In this document: one piece after another, positions 43,357 through 52,264 of the stretch | How positions within the stretch are numbered: the first letter of the stretch is position 1 | Layout: each line of letters opens with the position of its first letter | NCBI RefSeq assembly: GCF_003732225.1 | Contig: NZ_MOBJ01000034.1 | Location: forward strand, 496,001-560,000 | DNA length: 64,000 nucleotides | Reading direction: 5' to 3' | DNA from: Pseudomonas brassicacearum | GTDB lineage: Bacteria > Pseudomonadota > Gammaproteobacteria > Pseudomonadales > Pseudomonadaceae | The notes under the pieces: model-generated | Database searches by the model: none | The model's input: the letters and a program-made list of their open reading frames with translations, nothing else | Told to the model about the DNA's origin: nothing | Translations under genes and position numbers: made by a program

Positions 43357-44748
43357 TTACAAATGAGATTCGGCGTATTCGGCCAGAATCGAACGCGGCA
43401 CCCCTTGCAGGGTGATGTGCACACCGTTGGGGAAATCCTTGAAGCGTTCAGTCAGGTAGGTCAGCCCGGAGCTGGTCGCGGACAGGTAAGGGGTGTCGAT
43501 CTGCGCCAGGTTGCCCAGGCACACCACTTTGGAACCGGCGCCGGCACGGGTGATGATGGTTTTCATCTGGTGCGGGGTGAGGTTCTGGCATTCGTCGATC
43601 AGGATCAGGCTCTGCTGGAAGCTGCGGCCCCGGATGTAGTTGAGGGATTTGAACTGCAACGGCACTTTGCTGAGGATGTAGTCGACGCTGCCATGGGTGC
43701 TTTCGTCATCCATGTGCAAGGCTTCGAGGTTGTCGGTAATGGCGCCCAGCCAAGGCTCCATTTTTTCTGCTTCGGTGCCCGGCAGGAAACCGATTTCCTG
43801 GTCCAGCCCCTGCACGCTACGGGTCGCGATAATGCGCCGGTAGCGCTTGCTGACCATGGTCTGCTCGATCGCCGCCGCCAGTGCCAGAATGGTTTTACCC
43901 GAGCCCGCAGCACCCGACAGGTTGACCAGGTGGATGTCCGGGTCGAGCAAGGCGTACAGCGCCAGGCTCTGATAGATGTCGCGTGGTTTCAGGCCCCAGG
44001 CTTCCTGGTGCAACAGGGGTTCCTGATGCAGGTCGAGAATCAGCAGCTTGTCGACCTGGATTTCCTTGATCCAGCCGACAAAGCCCTGCTCGTCGATGAT
44101 GAATTCGTTGATATGCACGGCCGGCAGGTTGTCGATCAGTTGCACCTGGTGCCAGGTGCGGCCATGGTCCTGACGGGTTTCGACCTTGCTGACACGGTCC
44201 CAGAACGAGCCGGTCATGTTGTGATAACCATTGGGCAGCAACGACACGTCATCAACCAACTGGTCGGTGCTGTAGTCCTCGGCCGCAATCCCGCAAGCCC
44301 GGGCCTTGAGGCGCATGTTGATGTCTTTGGTCACCAGCACCACACGCAGATCCTTGTCACGCGCGTGCAGGTCGATCAACTGGTTGATGATGATGTTGTC
44401 GTTCAGGTGCTCGGGCAGAATGATGTTCGGCTCGGTGCGCTTGCTCATCAGAATCGACAGCAAACCCTTGGGCCCGCTTTTTCCGCGCTGGATCGGTACA
44501 CCCAGTTCAACGTCTTCGGGAGAGGCGTCGCCCAGGGTCTTGTCGATCAGGCGAATGGCCTGACGGCATTCGGCCGCAACACTGTGAGGACCGCTCTTGA
44601 GCTTGTCCAGCTCTTCAAGGACGGTCATCGGGATGGCAACGTGGTGTTCTTCGAAGTTCAGGAGCGCGTTTGGATCGTGGATCAATACGTTGGTATCGAG
44701 TACATAAAGGATTGGCTGGTTGGAGGGGCTACGTCCGTGATCATCCAT
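43357..44748 (-). CDS. PIN-PhoH fusion ATPase
   Basis: A 463-residue protein with an N-terminal PIN nuclease domain (LYVLDTNVLIHDP with the acidic Asp, VLEELDKLK, then VTKDINMRLKA) and a C-terminal PhoH ATPase (SGAAGSGKTILALAAA Walker A, LILIDECQNLTP Walker B). PIN-PhoH (PhoH2/YlaK) proteins are predicted RNA helicase-nucleases. The last residue before the stop is at the terminator side. Its upstream region has a direct repeat. Confidence 0.92.
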   Translation of the reverse strand: MDDHGRSPSNQPILYVLDTNVLIHDPNALLNFEEHHVAIPMTVLEELDKLKSGPHSVAAECRQAIRLIDKTLGDASPEDVELGVPIQRGKSGPKGLLSILMSKRTEPNIILPEHLNDNIIINQLIDLHARDKDLRVVLVTKDINMRLKARACGIAAEDYSTDQLVDDVSLLPNGYHNMTGSFWDRVSKVETRQDHGRTWHQVQLIDNLPAVHINEFIIDEQGFVGWIKEIQVDKLLILDLHQEPLLHQEAWGLKPRDIYQSLALYALLDPDIHLVNLSGAAGSGKTILALAAAIEQTMVSKRYRRIIATRSVQGLDQEIGFLPGTEAEKMEPWLGAITDNLEALHMDDESTHGSVDYILSKVPLQFKSLNYIRGRSFQQSLILIDECQNLTPHQMKTIITRAGAGSKVVCLGNLAQIDTPYLSATSSGLTYLTERFKDFPNGVHITLQGVPRSILAEYAESHL

Positions 44749-45111
44749 ACTCGGTCACCTGTGTGGGAGCCAGTCGACGCAATACCATGACAGTGCTGCG
44801 CCTCGAAGTGGCCACCGAATTCACCTGCCGTACCCAAATGAACTGCACGACTCAAGTGAACTGCACACAAGGGGGTCTTGGAAGACGCCACCTGTGTTGC
44901 AGGTTTCGGCGGTCTGTCTTCGTAATACTCCAAAACCTGTGACAGAAAAAAGCACTTTGACGTTTTTTTGAAGTTTATTTTTCAGAGTGACGAAAAGCCC
45001 TTGGCGCGCCGACCCGGCACCGTTAAAGTCGGAAGTCCGCCTGCATCGAAATCCCTCTCAAAATCGCCCCTACCCCAATGTTTCCGGCCTTTTTTTGGGG
45101 AAGGGCGCGTT
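44749..45111. other. PhoH upstream region with direct repeat, and terminator of the gene to the right
   Basis: The gap has no gene. TGAACTGCAC occurs twice, at 44839-44848 and 44857-44866, about one and a half helix turns apart (18 bases), in front of the PhoH-like gene. At 45065-45107 an interrupted CGCCC...CCCCAA stem followed (leftwards) by ATTTTG probably ends transcription of the deacetylase-like gene. Confidence 0.5.
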
Positions 45112-46236
45112 TCAACGAAAAGCGGACTGACAATCCTCCCAGCCGATCCCGCTTTGCGCGGTTTGCGTCAACAACCAGGGCATTGCCGTTTTCACCGCGT
45201 CCTGTTTAACGTTGAAATTGATCACCCCGTGACGCCACAACAGCATCAATGTCAGCACCCGCTGCGCGCTCTGCTCAGCCGTGAGCTGGCGACTGCCGTC
45301 CGCCGGGTCGATATCCCACAGCGCGACCTGCAACCCTTGAGTCTTGAAGAAACCCTGCGCATCGGCACGACGCTGACCGTTGGGCGGACGGAACAGCGGC
45401 ACAAAGTTCTCCGGCAGCTTGTTCTTCACCAGTTCGACACTGCGCGTGACCGAGTACTGCCAATCCTGCCAATGGCTGTGGGAACGGAACTCCCAGCCCT
45501 GCACGCCGATGCACTGCTTTGAGTACAGCGCTTGCAGCTCGGCCACCGAATGTTGTGCCAGACGGTTCTGGATGTCACTGCCCAGCACAAAGAAGGTCCC
45601 GCTCAGGTTCGACTTGCGCAGGTACTCGGTCAGCCAGGCGGTGTGGTCCGGCGCGATGTTGGCGGCACTGTCGAAGCTCAGCACAAACAGCCGATCATTC
45701 AGCTCATCGCCGTTGCGCTCATAGTCGCCGAACAGTTCGACTTCGCTGCTGGTCTGCGGAAACAACGCAGCCTTGCGCAGTTGTTCGTCCAGATAGCGCT
45801 CGTGAAAACGCCGGCTCGGCTCGGCCCAGCGGGTGTAATACGAGTCTTCGCCGAGCTGGAACTTGCCGGCCTGCTCTCGCAGGGTGTCCATGTCTTCGAC
45901 CAGAAAACAGAAGGAGGCATCCTGGTCACAGCTCTGCTGGGCAAAGTTGTAGTTGGCGAGCAGGCGCAGCCACATGTGCGCGCGCAGTTTGTTGATCGAA
46001 TCGAGGTTGATCATGCGCAAGCCCAGGCGCTGCTTCAAAGCGCCTTCGTCCAGCGCTTCACTGACGAGCAAGGCTCGGGCGAAGGTGAGGATTTCTGCGC
46101 GTGACGCGACATCGAACAGGGTCGGGCTGCCCAGTTGCTCTGGCCAGGTGCTGCGATCCAGCGTGGCGAAGTCATTGGGCGCGGCATAGGCACTCACGCT
46201 GAACAACCAGGCCGAAAAAAGTAAAGCGATACGCAA
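45112..46236 (-). CDS. Polysaccharide deacetylase-like secreted protein, degenerate metal site
   Basis: A ~374-residue protein with a signal peptide (LRIALLFSAWLFSVSAYA, cleavage before APND), a helical middle region and a NodB-like C-terminal domain. The first motif reads FVLSFDSAAN, where most deacetylases have the pair Asp-Asp: the second, metal-binding Asp is Ser. The His motif reads RSHSHWQDW and the third motif RPPNGQRR. The function as a deacetylase is therefore doubtful. The start is a TTG at 46236, preceded by GGAGACATCCC; an in-frame GTG lies at 46269. Confidence 0.8.
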   Translation of the reverse strand: MRIALLFSAWLFSVSAYAAPNDFATLDRSTWPEQLGSPTLFDVASRAEILTFARALLVSEALDEGALKQRLGLRMINLDSINKLRAHMWLRLLANYNFAQQSCDQDASFCFLVEDMDTLREQAGKFQLGEDSYYTRWAEPSRRFHERYLDEQLRKAALFPQTSSEVELFGDYERNGDELNDRLFVLSFDSAANIAPDHTAWLTEYLRKSNLSGTFFVLGSDIQNRLAQHSVAELQALYSKQCIGVQGWEFRSHSHWQDWQYSVTRSVELVKNKLPENFVPLFRPPNGQRRADAQGFFKTQGLQVALWDIDPADGSRQLTAEQSAQRVLTLMLLWRHGVINFNVKQDAVKTAMPWLLTQTAQSGIGWEDCQSAFR

Positions 46237-46312
46237 AGGGATGTCTCCATAACAAAACCCGCGCGGCACTATAGCTGATCCAGACCAGATTCCCGCAGCA
46301 GCACAAACCTAC

Positions 46313-46399
46313 TGTGGGAGCGAGCTTGCTCGCGATGGCATCACCTCGGTTTTGTCGATAAACCGAGTTGCCTGCATCGCGAGCAAGCTCGCTCCCACA
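46313..46399. repeat. REP doublet, family 1, upstream of yaaA
   Basis: Copies at 46313-46336 and 46376-46399, 39 bases apart, in the divergent gap between the deacetylase-like gene and yaaA. Confidence 0.92.
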
Positions 46400-46511
46400 A
46401 AAAGCTCACACACAGGTTTTGCGGATAGCCACCGATCACCTATGGCCTTGATAGCTGGAGTCAACCGGGACAACCCCCTAGAATCCCCGCACGATTACAG
46501 GAGACGACTTC

Positions 46512-47291
46512 ATGCTGATGGTGATTTCCCCCGCCAAGACCCTCGATTACGAAACACCGCCGGCCACCCAGCGTTTCACTCAACCGCAGTACCTGGACCA
46601 TTCCCAGGAGCTGATCCTGCAACTGCGCGAGCTGAGCCCGGCACAGATCAGCGAGTTGATGCACGTTTCCGACAAGATCGGTGGCCTCAACGCCGCACGC
46701 TTTGGCAGCTGGACCCCGGCATTCACGCCGGCCAACGCCAAGCAGGCGCTGCTGGCGTTCAAGGGTGACGTGTACACCGGCATGAATGCCCAGTCCTTCA
46801 GCGAAGCCGATTTCGATTACGCCCAACAACACTTGCGCATGCTCTCGGGCCTCTACGGCCTGCTGCGCCCGCTGGACCTGATGCAGCCGTATCGGCTGGA
46901 GATGGGCACCAAACTGGCCAATGCCCGTGGCAAGGACCTGTACGCCTTCTGGGGCACGCAAATCAGCGAATGGCTGAACGAAGCCCTGGCCGACCAAGGC
47001 GATAACGTGCTGCTCAACCTGGCCTCCAACGAGTACTTCTCGGCGGTCAAACGCAGCGCCTTGAACGCCCGGATCATCAACACCGAGTTCAAGGACCTGA
47101 AGAACGGCCAGTACAAAATCATCAGTTTCTACGCGAAGAAAGCCCGCGGGATGATGAGCCGTTTCGTGATCCAGGAACGCATCAACGACCCGGCCGCGCT
47201 CAAGCAATTTGACGTGCAGGGTTACCGCTACAGCGCTGAACAATCGAAACCCGATAACCTGGTTTTCCTGCGCGACCACGCCCCCGAATAA
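46512..47291 (+). CDS. yaaA: Peroxide stress protein YaaA
   Basis: The 259-residue protein begins MLMVISPAKTLDYETPPATQ, the YaaA (DUF328) opening, and carries GLYGLLRPLDLMQPYRLEMG and INTEFKDLKNGQYKIISFYAKKARG. In E. coli YaaA lowers intracellular iron and protects DNA from peroxide; its biochemical activity is unknown. AGGAGACGACTTC precedes the ATG. It is the last gene before the algD control region. Confidence 0.94.
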   Translation: MLMVISPAKTLDYETPPATQRFTQPQYLDHSQELILQLRELSPAQISELMHVSDKIGGLNAARFGSWTPAFTPANAKQALLAFKGDVYTGMNAQSFSEADFDYAQQHLRMLSGLYGLLRPLDLMQPYRLEMGTKLANARGKDLYAFWGTQISEWLNEALADQGDNVLLNLASNEYFSAVKRSALNARIINTEFKDLKNGQYKIISFYAKKARGMMSRFVIQERINDPAALKQFDVQGYRYSAEQSKPDNLVFLRDHAPE

Positions 47292-48094
47292 AGCATCACG
47301 ATGGCGCACGACATTGATCTATGTGCGTGCGCCGAAACGTGATCGTCCCTGCCTTTCCCTTGCCCGATTCGTCATTTTTATGACGCCAAAAACACGCCGC
47401 TTCCATTTATGAAATTTCTTTCACTCGACAAGCGTGAAATTTTTCAGTAGTGGCACGCATTTTTTTCAAGCGTAGTGGCACAAAAGTATTCACGGCAATT
47501 AACTCCCCATTAATAAAGGGCGAAATGGTAAGTGCTATCAATATGAGAGCAGTGCCATCTTTTGCACTATTTCGAGAAATTTCAAAAATTGGGATAAGCC
47601 GCCATGAACTATCTGAACCTACACCGCTCATACCACCGGTAACGATTATCTCTGAGCGTGTACGAGATAACTTACGCAGAGTGCCACCCCTATCGCAAAG
47701 TTGTCATATTCAACTTTGCCTTCAGGCCACTTATCTTGAATAGCAGGAGATAACGCACCATTACTATCCCCTACAAGGCCAAGGCTGCCCCCCTGTAAAC
47801 GTGCTCACCTGAGCACCTGAGTGCTTGATATTGCTGGCTTTATGCCAATTTTCAAGTACCACCAACCTTTTGCACCACGGTATTCAAAAGAAATGCCGGC
47901 TGCAGTTCAGGGCACGCCTTCACCCTCAGGCCAAGTTTCGCACACCTTGAGTGCACTTATTTAGACACTCGGAATTGAGTATGCCTGCACACGGTATTGT
48001 GGCGCCTGCCATCCACACTTCCGAGTGCACTTCGACCGCTGAACACTATTAACTTCACCCCTTTAATGGCGTGATAAATACAGAGGTAAATGCG
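47292..48094 (+). promoter_or_regulatory. AT-rich algD control region with repeat clusters
   Basis: An 803-base stretch without a convincing gene and visibly richer in A and T than its flanks. It carries GTAGTGGCAC twice (47447-47456, 47472-47481) with two inverted partial copies (AGTGCCA near 47551 and 47680), a GTGCTCA/TGAGCAC palindrome (47801-47816), a direct repeat of GAGTGCACTT (47949-47958, 48023-48032) and a wide inverted repeat CACTCGGAA/TTCCGAGTG (47966, 48019). In P. aeruginosa algD is controlled from far upstream by AlgR, AmrZ, AlgB and IHF. No convincing AlgU (GAACTT-N16/17-TCTGA) promoter was found by eye. Confidence 0.55.
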
Positions 48095-49411
48095 ATGCGC
48101 ATCAGTATATTTGGTTTGGGTTACGTCGGCGCAGTCTGTGCCGGTTGCCTGTCTGCACGGGGCCATGAAGTGGTTGGCGTGGACATTTCCAAAGACAAGA
48201 TCGACCTGATCAATGCAGGTAAATCTCCGATCGTTGAACCGGGTCTGGGCGAACTGCTGACCCAAGGCATTCAGACCGGTCGTCTGCGCGGCACCACCAA
48301 TTTCGCAGAAGCCATTCGTGACACCGATCTGTCGATGATCTGCGTCGGTACGCCGAGCAAGAAGAACGGCGATCTGGAACTCAACTACATCGAATCGGTG
48401 TGCCGCGAGATCGGCTTTGTCCTGCGTGACAAAACCACCCGCCACACCATCGTGGTACGCAGCACCGTCTTGCCGGGCACCGTGAAGAACGTGGTGATCC
48501 CGATTCTCGAAGACTGCTCGGGCAAAAAGGCCGGCGTCGACTTCGGCGTAGCGGTGAACCCCGAGTTCCTGCGTGAAAGCACCGCGATCAAGGACTACGA
48601 CCTGCCACCGATGACCGTCATCGGCGAGTTCGACAAAGCCAGCGGTGACGTTCTGCAATCGCTGTACGAAGAACTCGACGCGCCGATCATCCGCAAGGAC
48701 ATCGAAGTCGCCGAGATGATCAAGTACACCTGCAACGTCTGGCATGCGACCAAAGTGACCTTCGCCAACGAGATCGGCAACATCGCCAAAGCGGTCGGCG
48801 TCGATGGTCGCGAAGTGATGGAAGTGGTCTGCCAGGACAAGACCCTCAACCTGTCCCAGTACTACATGCGTCCGGGCTTCGCGTTTGGCGGCTCATGCCT
48901 GCCAAAAGACGTGCGCGCCCTGACCTACCGCGCCAGCTCCCTGGACATCGAAGCACCGCTGCTCAACTCGCTGATGCGCAGTAACGAATCCCAGGTACAG
49001 AACGCCTTCGACATCGTTGAAAGCCACGACAAACGCAAAGTCGCCCTGCTTGGCCTGAGCTTCAAGGCCGGCACCGATGACCTGCGCGAAAGCCCGCTGG
49101 TGGAGTTGGCGGAAATGCTGATCGGCAAGGGTTACGACCTGAGCATCTACGACAGCAACGTCGAATACGCCCGCGTCCACGGTGCGAACAAGGATTACAT
49201 CGAGTCGAAGATTCCTCACGTCTCGTCCTTGCTCAACTCGGACTTCGACTCGGTGATCAACAACTCCGACGTGATCATCCTCGGCAACCGTGACGAGAAG
49301 TTCCGCGCCCTGGCCGAGACCGCGCCGCACGGCAAGCAAGTGGTCGACCTGGTCGGGTTCATGTCCAAAGCCACCAGCGTCAGTGGCCGGACCGAAGGTA
49401 TCTGCTGGTAA
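48095..49411 (+). CDS. algD: GDP-mannose 6-dehydrogenase
   Basis: AlgD oxidises GDP-mannose to GDP-mannuronic acid, the committed step of alginate synthesis. The 438-residue protein begins MRISIFGLGYVGAVCAGCL (NAD-binding fold) and contains the catalytic Cys in GFAFGGSCLPKD and the C-terminal domain LLGLSFKAGTDDLRESP. AGAGGTAAATGCG precedes the ATG; an upstream in-frame ATG (48071) lacks a site. It opens the alginate operon. Confidence 0.98.
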   Translation: MRISIFGLGYVGAVCAGCLSARGHEVVGVDISKDKIDLINAGKSPIVEPGLGELLTQGIQTGRLRGTTNFAEAIRDTDLSMICVGTPSKKNGDLELNYIESVCREIGFVLRDKTTRHTIVVRSTVLPGTVKNVVIPILEDCSGKKAGVDFGVAVNPEFLRESTAIKDYDLPPMTVIGEFDKASGDVLQSLYEELDAPIIRKDIEVAEMIKYTCNVWHATKVTFANEIGNIAKAVGVDGREVMEVVCQDKTLNLSQYYMRPGFAFGGSCLPKDVRALTYRASSLDIEAPLLNSLMRSNESQVQNAFDIVESHDKRKVALLGLSFKAGTDDLRESPLVELAEMLIGKGYDLSIYDSNVEYARVHGANKDYIESKIPHVSSLLNSDFDSVINNSDVIILGNRDEKFRALAETAPHGKQVVDLVGFMSKATSVSGRTEGICW

Positions 49412-49423
49412 CCACAGCCCCCC

Positions 49424-49506
49424 GTAGGAGCTGCCGCAGGCTGCGATCTTTTGATCTTTGGCGTCCGTGAGGACGCTAAAAGATCGCAGGCTCCGCCAGC
49501 TCCTAC
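49424..49506. repeat. REP doublet, family 2, between algD and alg8
   Basis: Ends GTAGGAGCTGCCGCAGG... (from 49424) and ...CTCCGCCAGCTCCTAC (to 49506), inverted, with TTTTGATC/GATC-rich parts inside. This is a different family from the GTGGGAGCG repeats. It starts 13 bases after the algD stop, inside the operon. Confidence 0.88.
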
Positions 49507-49562
49507 GCGGATCTGTTGGTAATCGCCGTTCCCCGTACGCCGAAACAAAATGGATGCAGATT

Positions 49563-51044
49563 ATGCACAGGCTAAAGCACGGCCTACTTCAGGCCGCCGG
49601 TTGGCTGTTTTACCTCAGTGTGTTGATGGGCATCGCCATGGCGTTGCCTGTCACCACCTTCGACCCGCAGTCCAAGGACTTCATTTTCCTGATTGGCGTC
49701 GTCGGTATCTGGCGCTATTCGATGGGTGCCACGCACTTTTTGCGCGGCATGCTGTTTCTCTACGTGGTCTACCCGCACCTGCGGCGCAAAGTGCGCAAGC
49801 TCGGCAAGGCGGCGGACCCGTCCCACGTCTTTTTGATGGTCACCAGTTTTCGTATCGATGCGCTGACCACCGCCCAGGTCTACAGCTCGGTGATTCGCGA
49901 GGCCATCGAGTGCGAACTCCCGACCACCGTGGTCTGCTCGATCGTGGAAATGTCCGATGAGCTGCTGGTGAAAAGCCTCTGGGCCAAAATGAACCCGCCG
50001 GACCGGGTCAAGCTCGACTTCGTGCGCATCCCCGGCACCGGCAAACGCGATGGCCTGGCTTTCGGTTTTCGCGCCATCTCGCGCCATATGCCAGACGACC
50101 GTGCAGTCGTGGCGGTGATCGATGGCGACACCGTGCTCGCCGAAGGCGTAGTGCGTAAAACCGTGCCGTGGTTCCAGCTGTTCGGCAACGTCGGCGGCCT
50201 GACCACCAACGAATTTTGCGAAGTGCGCGGCGGCTACATCATGAGCGAATGGCACAAGCTGCGCTTCGCCCAGCGCCACATCAACATGTGCTCAATGGCC
50301 CTGTCCAAGCGCGTGCTGACCATGACCGGACGCATGTCGGTGTTTCGCGCCTCCGTGATCACCAACCCGGACTTCATCGCCGACGTCGAAAGCGACTCGC
50401 TGCAACACTGGCGCCTGGGCCGTTTCAAGTTTCTCACTGGCGACGACAAGTCCAGTTGGTTCAGCCTGATGCGCCTGGGCTACGACACCTTCTACGTGCC
50501 CGACGCGGCGATCAACACCGTTGAACACCCGCCGGAAAAGAGCTTCATCAAGGCCAGCCGCAAACTGATGTTCCGCTGGTACGGCAACAACCTGCGGCAG
50601 AACTCCCGGGCACTGGGCCTGGGGATGAAACGCCTGGGTCTGTTCACCTCGGTGGTGCTGTTCGACCAGCGCGTGTCGATGTGGACCTCGCTACTCGGCC
50701 TGACCGTGGCGCTGATCGCCAGCTTCAAATACGGCACCGCGTTCATCCTGGTGTACCTGCTGTGGATCGGCATCACCCGCCTGATCCTGACCCTGTTGCT
50801 CTCCTGCTCGGGACACAAGATCGGCCCGGCTTACCCGGCGATTCTTTATTACAACCAGATCGTTGGCGCGCTGGTGAAGATCTACGTGTTCTTCCGCCTC
50901 GACCAACAGTCCTGGACCCGTCAGGACACCAAATTGACCCGTGATCTGGCCAGCTTTCAACGTTGGTTCAACACCTGGTCGTCTCGGACCATGACCTTTT
51001 CCGCCGGCAGCATCTTCGTCGCCGTGCTGCTGTTGATGGTCTGA
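49563..51044 (+). CDS. alg8: Alginate polymerase glycosyltransferase Alg8
   Basis: Alg8 is the inner-membrane GT2 enzyme that polymerises mannuronate from GDP-mannuronic acid. The 493-residue protein has two N-terminal membrane segments, the catalytic acidic motifs VIDGDTVL and NPDFIADVESDSLQHWRLGRF, and several C-terminal membrane segments. The start Met (MHRLKHGLL) at 49563 follows an in-frame ATG at 49554; alignment to P. aeruginosa Alg8 favours the second. It requires c-di-GMP binding by Alg44. Confidence 0.95.
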   Translation: MHRLKHGLLQAAGWLFYLSVLMGIAMALPVTTFDPQSKDFIFLIGVVGIWRYSMGATHFLRGMLFLYVVYPHLRRKVRKLGKAADPSHVFLMVTSFRIDALTTAQVYSSVIREAIECELPTTVVCSIVEMSDELLVKSLWAKMNPPDRVKLDFVRIPGTGKRDGLAFGFRAISRHMPDDRAVVAVIDGDTVLAEGVVRKTVPWFQLFGNVGGLTTNEFCEVRGGYIMSEWHKLRFAQRHINMCSMALSKRVLTMTGRMSVFRASVITNPDFIADVESDSLQHWRLGRFKFLTGDDKSSWFSLMRLGYDTFYVPDAAINTVEHPPEKSFIKASRKLMFRWYGNNLRQNSRALGLGMKRLGLFTSVVLFDQRVSMWTSLLGLTVALIASFKYGTAFILVYLLWIGITRLILTLLLSCSGHKIGPAYPAILYYNQIVGALVKIYVFFRLDQQSWTRQDTKLTRDLASFQRWFNTWSSRTMTFSAGSIFVAVLLLMV

Positions 51045-51079
51045 CCTGCCTTGCCTGAATTAACGAGGAAATACCCCCT

Positions 51080-52249
51080 ATGAATACCGCCGCGAACATC
51101 AACGTAGTGCATGAATCCGAAGCCCAACGCCAACACGCCCGAGTGAAAATCCCGGCCAAGCTGCGTTTCTTCGGACCCGACCGTACACCCGTGGAAGTCC
51201 GGGTCATCGACCTCTCCGCCGGCGGCCTGAGCTTCAATGCCGGGCAGATACCGCTCAAGGTCGGCGACGTGCACAAGGGTCGGCTGCAATTTTTGATCGA
51301 CAACCTCGGCCTCGCCATGGACGTCGAGATACTGATTCGCTCGTTCGACCGCCAGACCGGCCGCACCGGTTGCCAGTTCCAGAACCTCGAACTGCAGGAC
51401 ATCTCGACCCTGCGCCATCTGATCACTTCGCACCTGTCCGGTGACATCGTGACCATGGGTGACGTGCTGGCGACCCTGCAACGGGACAACTTCACCAAGG
51501 CACGCAAGGTCAAGGACGGTGGCCATGGCATGAGCGCTTTCGGGCGCTTGCGGGCAGTGACCTTCAGCCTGGGGATTTTCGTCGTCGGCCTCGCGGCGTT
51601 CGGTTTCGTTTTCAAATCGGTGTACGGCATGTACTTCGTCAGCCACGCCCAGGCCGGTCTGGTCAGCGTTTCAGGCATGAACGTCACCATGCCCCGCGAC
51701 GGCACCGTACAAAGCCTGATCAAAACCGATGGCGTTGCCGCCAAGGGCGCGCCACTGGCGACGTTCAGCACCAGCATGCTCGACGTGCTCAAAGGGCATC
51801 TGGACGAAAATCAGTTACAGCCGGCCAAGGTTGAAGAACTGTTCGGCAAGCAGATGACCGGCACCCTCACCTCGCCCTGCGATTGCACCGTGGCTCAACA
51901 AATGGTCGCCGACGGTCAGTACGCCAGCAAAGGCGACGTGATCTTCAAACTGGTGCCGCAGGGCAGCCAGGCCAACGTCGAAGCGCGCTTCTCCTATCGC
52001 CAGTTCGGTGATGTTCGTCCGGGTACGAAAGTCAGCTTCCAGATCGCCGGCGAAGACACTAAGCGCACCGGCACCATCGTCAGCAGCACCAGCCTGAAAA
52101 GCGAAGACCTGTCGTCCGACATCCGCGTGCAGATCAAGCCTGATGCACCGCTGGACAGCCGCTTCGCCGGTCGCCCGGTGGAAGTTAGCAGCGACCGCGG
52201 CCCCTCCGTGAACTGGCTGATCGACAAAGCCATGGCCGCCGGACTTTAA
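51080..52249 (+). CDS. alg44: Alginate co-polymerase with PilZ domain
   Basis: A 389-residue inner-membrane protein. The N-terminal PilZ domain has the arginine motif QRQHARVKI and the VIDLSAGGL (D-x-S-x-x-G) motif for c-di-GMP, then a membrane segment (about residues 158-180) and a periplasmic membrane-fusion domain (GTVQSLIKTDGVAAKGAPL). It activates Alg8 when c-di-GMP is bound. CGAGGAAATACCCCC precedes the ATG. Confidence 0.96.
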   Translation: MNTAANINVVHESEAQRQHARVKIPAKLRFFGPDRTPVEVRVIDLSAGGLSFNAGQIPLKVGDVHKGRLQFLIDNLGLAMDVEILIRSFDRQTGRTGCQFQNLELQDISTLRHLITSHLSGDIVTMGDVLATLQRDNFTKARKVKDGGHGMSAFGRLRAVTFSLGIFVVGLAAFGFVFKSVYGMYFVSHAQAGLVSVSGMNVTMPRDGTVQSLIKTDGVAAKGAPLATFSTSMLDVLKGHLDENQLQPAKVEELFGKQMTGTLTSPCDCTVAQQMVADGQYASKGDVIFKLVPQGSQANVEARFSYRQFGDVRPGTKVSFQIAGEDTKRTGTIVSSTSLKSEDLSSDIRVQIKPDAPLDSRFAGRPVEVSSDRGPSVNWLIDKAMAAGL

Positions 52250-52264
52250 GCGGAGGACATGCCT

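Noticed and set aside
47407..47743. Short frames in both directions in the algD upstream region, one with a hydrophobic stretch
   Set aside because: No ribosome binding site and weak coding character; the region fits a control sequence better. A relic gene cannot be fully excluded.
47604..48090. An AlgU-type promoter before algD
   Set aside because: Candidates such as GAACTA near 47609 and GAACAC near 48041 lack a properly spaced TCTGA-like -10 box, so none was annotated.
52259..52264. ATG at 52259 as the algK start
   Set aside because: The GGAGG site is only two bases away; the GTG at 52265 is spaced correctly. The choice does not affect the in-frame REP observation.
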